Assembly: GCA_040880365.1 (NCBI GenBank)
Contig: JBBDIO010000153.1
Span: forward strand, 1-27,553
Length of the DNA stretch: 27,553 nucleotides
DNA from: JBBDIO01 sp040880365
GTDB lineage: Bacteria; Chloroflexota; Anaerolineae; Caldilineales; Caldilineaceae
Direction of reading: 5' to 3'
The translations under genes were made by a program, and so were the position numbers. The notes beneath the pieces were generated by a model. The model worked only from the letters and a program-made list of their open reading frames with translations. It was not told the origin of the DNA and did no database searches. Shown in pieces: positions 16,653-23,665 of the stretch. The stretch's first letter is position 1. The number at the start of each line of letters is the position of its first letter.

Positions 16653-16708
16653 ACGCACCCAATAACAACGGCGCAGATTTGGGTCTGCGCCGTTGTTATT
16701 GGGTGCGT
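16653..16708. repeat. Perfect 25-bp inverted repeat with 6-base loop
   Basis: Arms 16653-16677 and 16684-16708 pair without mismatch around TTTGGG. It lies just past the stop of the zinc-ribbon gene and before mutY on the minus strand. There is no T-run on either strand, so it is not a standard intrinsic terminator. It may be a processing or stabilising hairpin, or a REP/MITE-like unit. Confidence 0.8.
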
Positions 16709-16730
16709 TGCCGCGGGAAAAGTCGGCACA

Positions 16731-16937
16731 TCAGGCAGCTGGCACGCCCACCATCATACATTGGCCAAACATCATCAGGCCAAAGAAAGTCACGACTGCT
16801 ACCCAGATCCAATTGGGCAAACCCAGAAATTGGGTGCGTTTGGGCTTGGGCGGCGGCGCTTTGGGCAATGGCTCCTGGCAACGCCAACAGACGTCTTTAT
16901 CATCGGGATTCCAGGTGCCGCAATTTTTGCAATCCAT
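16731..16937 (-). CDS. Small zinc-ribbon membrane protein
   Basis: A 68-residue protein of unknown function. The N-terminus is a zinc ribbon of double-zinc-finger style (C3-x2-C6, C17-x2-C20, with WNPDDKDVCWRC). A Pro/Lys-rich linker (about 24-36) leads to a single membrane helix (about 43-62). The layout suggests a cytoplasmic zinc knuckle tethered to the membrane. Start ATG at 16937 is fixed by AAGGAG 8 bases upstream; the frame is open to 17003 but that part has no such site. A candidate promoter lies about 35 bases upstream and a large hairpin follows the stop. Confidence 0.72.
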   Translation of the reverse strand: MDCKNCGTWNPDDKDVCWRCQEPLPKAPPPKPKRTQFLGLPNWIWVAVVTFFGLMMFGQCMMVGVPAA

Positions 16938-16970
16938 GCTAGGGTCTCCTTGGGTAATGCACGCCGAAAC

Positions 16971-16999
16971 ATGGTAGCATAGAAGGGTACACCCAGCAA
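16971..16999 (-). promoter_or_regulatory. Candidate promoter of the zinc-ribbon gene
   Basis: On the minus strand TTGCTG, 17 bases, TGC-TACCAT (extended -10, 4/6). It is correctly placed for the small gene, but the hexamers are weak. Confidence 0.35.
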
Positions 17000-17016
17000 G
17001 CAAACGCGCCTAGCTA

Positions 17017-17038
17017 CGTATCTGTGTTGCGTATCTGT
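17017..17038. repeat. Direct repeat CGTATCTGT, period 13
   Basis: Two identical 9-base copies (17017 and 17030) in the divergent spacer between the zinc-ribbon gene and glcF. Otherwise this spacer (16938-17190) shows only a TATAAC near 17105 without a good -35. Confidence 0.6.
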
Positions 17039-17190
17039 AATTTGGGGCGCGTTGCACAGTGGTGACCGCGGCGCATTTTTGGTGCGGCTGCCACGCGGCG
17101 GGGGTATAACCTGGGCAACCAGGGCGACCCGCGCGTGGCCTCAACTTCGCTTTCTGACCTATCGTTCCCGATTTGGATTCACTATATCGC

Positions 17191-17295
17191 ATGACTACAT
17201 CCAGCACGACTACATCCAGCATGACTACATCTAACACGACTCTATCTGACACGACTACATCTGACACGACTATATCCAGCACGCCTGCATCCAGC
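17191..17295 (+). repeat. Seven 15-base tandem repeats at the glcF start
   Basis: Seven in-frame imperfect copies of ATGACTACATCCAGC, encoding a Thr/Ser-rich run of the type TTTSS. The 15-base unit keeps the frame, so gain or loss of copies would change the tail length without killing the gene. Confidence 0.9.
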
Positions 17296-18624
17296 ACCGC
17301 TGTCGGAAGTTTCGCGGCCGCCGGTCTGCTGGATAACGAGCCTGTGCGCGATCTGCTCAGCCAGTGTATTCACTGTGGGCTGTGTTTGCCCGCGTGTCCC
17401 ACCTATCAGGTCTTCCATACCGAAATGGATAGCCCGCGCGGGCGGATTGCGCTGGTGCAGGCCGCCGCGGATGGGCGTATTGAGATCGAAGGCACGTTCC
17501 AAAGCCATCTGGAGCTGTGTCTGGGCTGTCGAGCCTGCGAAACGGCCTGTCCCAGCGGCGTGCAATATGGCGCAATCTACGAAGTGGCGCGCGAAGCGAT
17601 TGAAGAAACGCGCACCGTCAGCCGCCGCGAGCGTTTGCTGCGCCGGTTGGCCCTGCGCGAACTCATGCCCCATCGTGGCCGCCTGCGCGCCATGGCGCGT
17701 CTGATGAAGGTCTATCAGGCGTTGCACCTTTCACCGCTGGTTCAGCGTTTGTCTTTTCTGCCTGGCAAGCTGCGCTTTATGGAACAGCTCATGCCGCGCC
17801 TGCCGATGGGGTTTCCCGATTACAGTCGCCCCGCACCCGCGCTTGGGCGCAAGCGCGGCGAAGTGGCGTGTCTGGTCGGCTGTGTGCAGGACGCGTTTTT
17901 GTCGGGCGTCAATGCGGCAACGGTGCGTGTGCTCCAGCGCAATGGCTATGAGGTGCATTTTCCCCAGACGCAGACCTGTTGTGGCGCGGCGCAGTTGCAT
18001 GTGGGCGAGGGCGATCTGGCCCGCGATCTGGCGCGCCGCAATATCGACGCCTGTGCCGACAGGGACTATGTGGCAATTATCAGCAACGCGGGCGGCTGTG
18101 GTGCAACTTTGAAACAATATGCCCACTTGCTGGAACACGACGCCGACTATGCCCCCAAAGCCGCGGCCTTTGTGGCCCGACTCCAGGATATCAGCGAGTT
18201 TCTGGCCGACAATCTGCATGTGCCGCCCACGGCTTCGCTGCCCCTGACGGTGACTTATGTGGATTCCTGCCATCTGCGCCACGGGCAGAAAGTCGTGCAG
18301 CAGCCGCGCCGGCTTTTGGCCGCGATTCCCGATCTGAATGTGGTGGAGTTGCGTCAGCCCGATATGTGCTGTGGCAGCGCCGGTGTCTATAACATCGTGC
18401 AGACCGAGACTGCCGAGCAAGTGCTCGACGCCAAAATGGCGGATGTGACGGGAACGGGCGCGCAGGTGGTAGTCACCACCAATACCGGCTGTCATATGCA
18501 AATGATCTACGGGGTGAAAAAGGCGGGCATGGACGCCGAAGTTGTCCATCTGGTGGAATTGCTGGATCGGGCCTATCGCGCCGGGGAAAATCCTCCCCGC
18601 GCCGGTGAGAGGATAAACGTATGA
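17191..18624 (+). CDS. glcF: Glycolate oxidase iron-sulfur subunit
   Basis: Iron-sulfur subunit of the membrane-associated glycolate oxidase complex GlcDEF, which oxidises glycolate to glyoxylate and passes electrons onward. It has two 4Fe-4S ferredoxin motifs, CIHCGLCLPAC and CLGCRACETAC, then two CCG-type domains marked by TCCGAAQLH, the Cys near YVDSCHLRHG, MCCGSAGVYN and TNTGCHMQM. The first 35 residues are seven pentapeptide repeats rich in Thr/Ser with no match to the family, so the real fold begins near LLDNEPVRD. Possible starts are TTG 17173, ATG 17191 and ATG 17221, and none has a clear ribosome-binding site; I took 17191. It overlaps the next gene by ATGA. Lactate or D-2-hydroxyacid dehydrogenase partners are similar. 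Confidence 0.88.
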   Translation: MTTSSTTTSSMTTSNTTLSDTTTSDTTISSTPASSTAVGSFAAAGLLDNEPVRDLLSQCIHCGLCLPACPTYQVFHTEMDSPRGRIALVQAAADGRIEIEGTFQSHLELCLGCRACETACPSGVQYGAIYEVAREAIEETRTVSRRERLLRRLALRELMPHRGRLRAMARLMKVYQALHLSPLVQRLSFLPGKLRFMEQLMPRLPMGFPDYSRPAPALGRKRGEVACLVGCVQDAFLSGVNAATVRVLQRNGYEVHFPQTQTCCGAAQLHVGEGDLARDLARRNIDACADRDYVAIISNAGGCGATLKQYAHLLEHDADYAPKAAAFVARLQDISEFLADNLHVPPTASLPLTVTYVDSCHLRHGQKVVQQPRRLLAAIPDLNVVELRQPDMCCGSAGVYNIVQTETAEQVLDAKMADVTGTGAQVVVTTNTGCHMQMIYGVKKAGMDAEVVHLVELLDRAYRAGENPPRAGERINV

Positions 18625-21323
18625 CCCAGACACCCACAGTGAGATCGGCAGCAAAAGCCGGGGCTAGCCAATCTTTGCCGGGGCTAACCCAGCTTTTTTC
18701 GGCGCATCAGGTGACGGTCGATCCGGTCGAACTGATCACCTATGAAATCGACGCGGGCATGGATCGGGGGCATCCCACGGGCGTATTTTACCCCGAATCG
18801 ACCGCAGATGTGAGCCGTCTGCTGGAATGGGCCACGGCGACCGGCACGCCGCTGATTGCGCGCGGCGCAGGGACGGGCCTGGCGGGCGGCGCGGTGGCGG
18901 AACAGGGCGGCATCATGGTCACTTTTGCGCGCATGAATCAGGTGACGGCACTGGATGTGGCGGCGCGCACGGCGACGGTGCAGGTGGGCATGGTCAATCT
19001 GGCCTTCGATGCGCTGGTCAAGGAGCATGGACTCTACTATCCGCCCGACCCATCCAGCGGGCGTTCGGCGGTGATTGGCGGCAACATTGGGGCCAATGCG
19101 GGCGGTCCCCACTGTTTCAAATATGGCGTGACCACCAACTATGTCACAGGGCTGGAAGCGGTGCTGGCGAACGGGCGTGTGGTGCAATTGGGCCATGCCG
19201 CCGCCGATGCGCCGGGCTATGATCTGCTGGGCGTGCTGGTGGGTAGCGAGGGCACGTTGGGCATTGCCACCCATGCCACAGTGCGGCTGGTGCGCAATGC
19301 GCCGGGTGTCAAGACCATGATGGTGGCCTTTGCTACCGATGAACAGGCGGGCGAAGCCGTCTCGGCGGTGATTGCCGCGGGGCTGGTGCCCGCCACGCTG
19401 GAGATGATGGATCAGCGCATTATGCGGATGATCGAAGCGTATGCGCCGGTGGGCCTGCCGGTGAACGCGGGCGCGGGGTTGATTGTGGAGGTAGACGGCT
19501 ATCCCGGCAGCCTGGATGAGCAAATGGAGGAAGTCGCCGATATTCTCACCGCACATGGGGGCTATGATCTGCGGTTGGCCCAGAGTGAGGCCGAACGCGC
19601 CCAGATCTGGTATGGGCGCAAGAGCGCGGCGGGCGCAGTCTCGCGGCTGGCCCCTGCGTTCTATCTGGTCGATGTGACGGTGCCGCGCAGCACGCTGGCG
19701 CCGGTGTTGGCGGGTGTCAACCAGATCTGCGACCGCTATGCGCTGGCCGTGGGGCATGTGTTCCACGCGGGCGACGGCAATTTGCATCCGATTATTCCCT
19801 TTGACCCCCGCGATGCCGACCACAAGGCGCGCGTGTTGCACGCCTGTCATGATATTGTGGCGCTGGCGCTGGAATATAACGGCAGCATTACGGGCGAGCA
19901 TGGTGTGGGCATCGAAAAGCGCGCCTATATGCCCATGATGTATGGCGGGGCCGAGCTTTCGGCCATGCTGGATGTGAAACGCCTGCTAGACCCCGACAGC
20001 CTGCTCAACCCCGGCAAAATCTTTCCTGCCCATGTGCCCGACGCGGACTATGCCGCGCCTGTGGAACTGGCGGGAGACGCGGCACATTCTGTGTTGACGC
20101 CCGCCACTGCCGAGGAAGCCGCGGCGCTGCTGGCAGGTTTGACCGCGGCCCGGCGTGCAGTGCGCATTCGCGGCGCGGCCGCGGCGACCCTCACACCCAC
20201 GCCCAACCCCACAGCCAAACCCACAGCCGGACCTGCCGCACCTGTCTGGCTTTCCACCGAAAAGCTGGCGGGCGTGTCGGCATTGGCCCCGGCAGACCTC
20301 TATGTGACGGTAGGCGCGGGCACGCGGCTGGAAGCCTTGCAAGCCGAATTGACCGTGCACAAGATGACCGTGCCTTTTGTTGCACCCTGGCCTGATATTA
20401 CCGTGGGCGGCATCCTCGCGCGCAATCTGAATGCGCCCAACCGGCTGCGCGCGGGCAGCGTGCGCGACAATGTGATGGCGATGACCGTGGCGCTGGCCGA
20501 TGGGCGCGTGTTGCGCCTGGGGCGGCCCGTGGTGAAGAATGTGGCGGGCTATGATCTGGTCAAGCTCTTTATCGGCGCGCATGGTTCGCTGGGCGTCATC
20601 ATTGATGTGACGCTGAAACTGGTGCCCCAGGCGCGTGCCCGGCGGACTTTTGTGGTAGATGTGCCCTCGGTGGCGCAGGGGCTGGCCTGGGCGGCCCAGA
20701 GCGCGGCACAGTGGTTTGTGACTACGGCGGTGGTGCTGACTGCCAACAGTGCTGCCGATGGTGCTGCCGACAGTGCTGCCGATACGGCCTATCGGCTGCG
20801 CTTCACGCTGGAAGGGCTGGCCGCGGACATTGAAGCCGAGGTTGCCGAGCTGGCCGCGGCACTGGCGCAGACGGGCGCTACGCTGTCCCCTGCCGATTCC
20901 CAATCATCCACCAGCGAAATCGCAGACGCGACCGAGGCGTGGCGCATATTCCTGGCTGGCGCAGACGGGGATGCAATCCGGGTGCGCGTGGGAATGCCGT
21001 CCATGCAGTTGGGGGCCTTTTGGGATGACCTGCCCGCGCCGCTGCGGACGGGGCTGCCCTGGTGTTTCGATGCGGGCAATCATCTGGCGTATACCATGCT
21101 GACCGGCGACGCGGCGACCTGCGCGCAGCAACTGGCGCGTGTGCGCGAATCGGCTGAGTGGCTGGGCGGTTATGCCGCGGTGACCGATCTGCCCGCCTCA
21201 CAGAACGATACAGACCTGGATCGCTGGGGCGCGCCGCCCGCGACGCTGGACATCATGCGCGGCCTGAAAGCGTGCTGGGATCCCCAGGGCATTCTCAACC
21301 CCGGCGCGTATGTGGTCGATTAG
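18621..21323 (+). CDS. Fused glycolate oxidase GlcD-GlcE flavoprotein
   Basis: A single 900-residue protein joins two FAD-linked oxidase subunits normally encoded separately. Residues 1-470 are GlcD: PP-loop RGAGTGLAGG (81-90), HAGDGNLHPII, TGEHGVGIEK and the C-terminal LLNPGKIFP. A Pro/Thr/Ala linker (about 515-540) follows a degenerate start of the second domain. The GlcE half has DITVGGILARN, GRPVVKNVAGYDLVKLFIG (near 633-651) and ends ILNPGAYVVD. Oxidation of glycolate (or D-lactate) to the keto acid would take place in the GlcD half. The ATG overlaps the glcF stop by 4 bases, implying coupled translation. Both ends of each half are intact, so the fusion looks genuine and not a lost stop codon. 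Confidence 0.88.
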   Translation: MTQTPTVRSAAKAGASQSLPGLTQLFSAHQVTVDPVELITYEIDAGMDRGHPTGVFYPESTADVSRLLEWATATGTPLIARGAGTGLAGGAVAEQGGIMVTFARMNQVTALDVAARTATVQVGMVNLAFDALVKEHGLYYPPDPSSGRSAVIGGNIGANAGGPHCFKYGVTTNYVTGLEAVLANGRVVQLGHAAADAPGYDLLGVLVGSEGTLGIATHATVRLVRNAPGVKTMMVAFATDEQAGEAVSAVIAAGLVPATLEMMDQRIMRMIEAYAPVGLPVNAGAGLIVEVDGYPGSLDEQMEEVADILTAHGGYDLRLAQSEAERAQIWYGRKSAAGAVSRLAPAFYLVDVTVPRSTLAPVLAGVNQICDRYALAVGHVFHAGDGNLHPIIPFDPRDADHKARVLHACHDIVALALEYNGSITGEHGVGIEKRAYMPMMYGGAELSAMLDVKRLLDPDSLLNPGKIFPAHVPDADYAAPVELAGDAAHSVLTPATAEEAAALLAGLTAARRAVRIRGAAAATLTPTPNPTAKPTAGPAAPVWLSTEKLAGVSALAPADLYVTVGAGTRLEALQAELTVHKMTVPFVAPWPDITVGGILARNLNAPNRLRAGSVRDNVMAMTVALADGRVLRLGRPVVKNVAGYDLVKLFIGAHGSLGVIIDVTLKLVPQARARRTFVVDVPSVAQGLAWAAQSAAQWFVTTAVVLTANSAADGAADSAADTAYRLRFTLEGLAADIEAEVAELAAALAQTGATLSPADSQSSTSEIADATEAWRIFLAGADGDAIRVRVGMPSMQLGAFWDDLPAPLRTGLPWCFDAGNHLAYTMLTGDAATCAQQLARVRESAEWLGGYAAVTDLPASQNDTDLDRWGAPPATLDIMRGLKACWDPQGILNPGAYVVD
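20748..20783 (+). repeat. Three 12-base tandem repeats in the GlcE half
   Basis: AGTGCTGCCGAT, GGTGCTGCCGAC and AGTGCTGCCGAT follow one another in frame, encoding an Ala-Ala-Asp run in a surface loop of the GlcE-like domain. Confidence 0.8.
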
Positions 21324-21326
21324 CCG

Positions 21327-22862
21327 GTGACAGACAAGGCTATGCCCCCGACACAAGATGCTGCACGGCATCCGGTGCGCGTATGGGTGGCACTGGCGCG
21401 GTGGCTGTTGCTGGGGCTGCCCGTGCTGGGCGCGTGCGGGCTGTTGCTCTGGTTGAGTGTGGGCGGTGCCGATTGGCTGGGAGATGGGAATGCGCCCGCC
21501 TTCACGTTGGATCACTATACATTAGATCACTACACAACCGTCGCCCGCACCTATCTTTCGCGCAACGCATTTTTCAATACGCTCTATAGTGCCGTGCCCG
21601 CGCTGGCGATTGCCGGGGGGCTGGCGTGGCTTATCTATCCTGCGCTGACGCGTGCCGGGTGGATGCGACGCGTCACGCTGGCGGTGGCGGGTGCGGTATT
21701 GCTCACGCCCCTCGCGCCGAGTGTTTTGCTGTGGCGCACGCTGTGGGAGCCGACGCTCTGGCTCACCGACGCGCGCGGGGCGACTGCCGCGGCCGCGCTG
21801 GTGTTGGGCTGGCGACTCGCGCCGATTGGTCTGCTCGCTTTCTGGTATGCGGGGCGCAAGGCATCTCTGCGCAGGGCCTTTGGTGTGGGCGCATGGCTGC
21901 TGGGTGGGCTGGCGCTGCTGGATACCACGGTCGTCTATCTGCTGACGCGTGGGGAACCTTTTAACGCGGCGCACACTGCGGCGACCTGGGCACTGCAACA
22001 GGCATGGGTGGCAGGCCACTGGGGCGACGCCTCTGTGATGCTGATCGTCTTGCTGGTGCTTCTGCTTATGATGATTTGTGTGGCCCTGCTTGGGCTGCGC
22101 CTGGTGCGAATTCTGGTAGGGCAGCGCGTGCTTAGCTCCGTGCCACAGGCACGCGCGGATGCAGCAGGCTCTGCCGGACGCCGGTGGCTGGGATTCGCGG
22201 GCGCGCTGCTATTGCTGCCCCTGCCGGTGTGGTGGGGCGCGGCTACGCTGGATTGGACACAGACGCAGGCTACCTGGCAGTGGCTATGGGCGGCGGGCGC
22301 GGGCGACTGGCTTGTGAATACGGGTTTGGTGGCAGGCGGCGCGGCGGTGTTGGCCTGGCTGCTGCTGGCGCTATGGTTGCCCCGCACGCGGGAACCTGTG
22401 CCGCGCTTCCTGCGCGATGGGCTGCTGCTGGCGGGCGTGGTGGGGCTGGGCGTCAGTTTTCTAGCGGTGGGCTGGCTGCGTGCGCATACCGTTTTGGCCG
22501 ATCTCGACACTCGCGTCGTGCTGGCAGGTCTCTATGGCGTGGTGACGGCCTGCATTGTGGGCGGCTTCCGCGGCGTACTCGCCTTATCGCCCCCCATGTC
22601 ACCCCACATGTCACCCCAACGTGGCTTGCTGTGGACGGCTGCGGGTGCCATGATGCTTGTGCAACAGGACTTCGCATTGAGCCTGTTCCTCCAGCCCGCC
22701 TGGGATGACCTGATCCTGGGGCCTGCAGCGGCAATGCACCTGGCAGGCGCACCGGCCTATCCCCACGCTGTGTACTGGCTGTTCACAGGCAGTTTCGCCG
22801 GTGCGCTGCTGGTGTTGCTGCTGGGGCACATGTGGGGGGGCGGGCGATTTCGGCGCATGTAA
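21327..22862 (+). CDS. Two-domain ABC-permease-like membrane protein lacking EAA loops
   Basis: Very hydrophobic protein of 511 residues with about 11-12 predicted membrane helices. The first half resembles the MalF/UgpA permease fold (RNAFFNTLYSAVPALAIAGG, then LTRGEPFNAAHTAATWALQQ before a final helix pair). The second half recalls MalG (WLVNTGLVAGGAAVLAWLLL ... QQDFALSLFLQPAWDDLILG). In both, the cytoplasmic EAA loop that docks on the ABC ATPase appears to be missing. It starts with GTG 3 bases after the GlcDE stop, so it is in the same operon. A 15-base duplication (21507-21536) encodes LDHYT twice. No ATPase or binding protein is nearby. It could be a degenerate permease, or another membrane family that I misread by eye. 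Confidence 0.55.
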   Translation: MTDKAMPPTQDAARHPVRVWVALARWLLLGLPVLGACGLLLWLSVGGADWLGDGNAPAFTLDHYTLDHYTTVARTYLSRNAFFNTLYSAVPALAIAGGLAWLIYPALTRAGWMRRVTLAVAGAVLLTPLAPSVLLWRTLWEPTLWLTDARGATAAAALVLGWRLAPIGLLAFWYAGRKASLRRAFGVGAWLLGGLALLDTTVVYLLTRGEPFNAAHTAATWALQQAWVAGHWGDASVMLIVLLVLLLMMICVALLGLRLVRILVGQRVLSSVPQARADAAGSAGRRWLGFAGALLLLPLPVWWGAATLDWTQTQATWQWLWAAGAGDWLVNTGLVAGGAAVLAWLLLALWLPRTREPVPRFLRDGLLLAGVVGLGVSFLAVGWLRAHTVLADLDTRVVLAGLYGVVTACIVGGFRGVLALSPPMSPHMSPQRGLLWTAAGAMMLVQQDFALSLFLQPAWDDLILGPAAAMHLAGAPAYPHAVYWLFTGSFAGALLVLLLGHMWGGGRFRRM

Positions 22863-22891
22863 TGTGCAGTTGTATGGAAACTCCTACCCTT

Positions 22892-22900
22892 TGTTATGAT
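22892..22900 (+). promoter_or_regulatory. Extended -10 element before the JAMM gene
   Basis: TGT-TATGAT (5/6 with TGn) about 105 bases before the JAMM ATG; a TTGTAT lies 19 bases upstream as a poor -35. A short GC hairpin (22910-22930) follows in the leader, without a T-run. Confidence 0.4.
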
Positions 22901-23005
22901 AGAGGGGAGGCGGGGAAACCTGTTTCCCGCGCTTCTGCGTCTATGCCCTGGATAAGTCGCTTTATACAACATGTATTCTACATAGCTTAGATTGGTCGTT
23001 TTCCT

Positions 23006-23665
23006 ATGGCTGTCATGCAATCTGAACCTGTTATCATTCCCCAGCCCGCGTATGCTGCGATTGTGGCGCACGCGCGCGCCGGCAAACCCGAAGAGATCTG
23101 CGGCGTGTTGCGCGGCAAAGGGTTGACCGCATTCGAGGCAATTGCGGGCCGCAATATCGCGACGGAGCGCATCGAGAATTACGAAGTCGATCCCCACACG
23201 TTGTTGCTGCAATTCAAGTTCGAAGATGCGGGCGAGGAGATGATGGGGATCTACCATTCGCACCCGGTCTCGGTGGCCTATCCATCGGCGACCGACGCCT
23301 GGAATGCCCACTATCCTGAGTGCATTTACTTCATTTGCTCGTTGGAATTTGACGATGCGCCCGTGGTGCGGGCGTTTCGCATGGTGCCCCACTTTGTGGA
23401 TCTGGATGTGGCGAATCTGGCCGCAACGCTGGAATTTTATGAAACGCGGGCGGGGCTATTCGCCTACTACCAGGCCGCAGACGCGTCTGTGCCCCCAGCC
23501 CTGGCAGATTTGCCCGCCGCCATCACCGCCCCGTTTTATGTGGTCTATTTTGCGCCTGGGGGCGATGCAGAAGGCACTGCAGAAGGACTTGAGGAAGCGG
23601 AAGGGCGGGTGGTTACGCTGGCGGAACATCCGGTGCAGGTGGTGACGTCGGTAGAAGCAGCGTAA
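23006..23665 (+). CDS. JAMM/MPN metalloprotease, Mec-like
   Basis: Zinc metalloprotease of the JAB1/MPN/Mov34 family (219 residues). The catalytic set is complete: E30 (PEEICG), H84-x-H86 (IYHSHP), S94 and D97. Prokaryotic members cleave after the C-terminal glycine of ubiquitin-like sulfur carriers; the actinobacterial enzyme Mec frees cysteine from CysO. That role is plausible here because a CysO/MoaD-like carrier is encoded at 7887, but the genes are 15 kb apart. A C-terminal part (about 120-219) beyond the JAMM core is unassigned. No clear ribosome-binding site precedes ATG 23006; ATG 23015 is an alternative. Its last 53 bases overlap the 3' end of the convergent kinase gene. Confidence 0.88.
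   Translation: MAVMQSEPVIIPQPAYAAIVAHARAGKPEEICGVLRGKGLTAFEAIAGRNIATERIENYEVDPHTLLLQFKFEDAGEEMMGIYHSHPVSVAYPSATDAWNAHYPECIYFICSLEFDDAPVVRAFRMVPHFVDLDVANLAATLEFYETRAGLFAYYQAADASVPPALADLPAAITAPFYVVYFAPGGDAEGTAEGLEEAEGRVVTLAEHPVQVVTSVEAA

Noticed and set aside
16653..16708. Long inverted repeat considered as insertion-sequence ends
   Set aside because: Only 6 bases separate the arms and there is no transposase or target duplication.
17191..17295. Tandem repeats considered as a CRISPR array
   Set aside because: Units are 15 bases, contiguous, without spacers and in frame with glcF.
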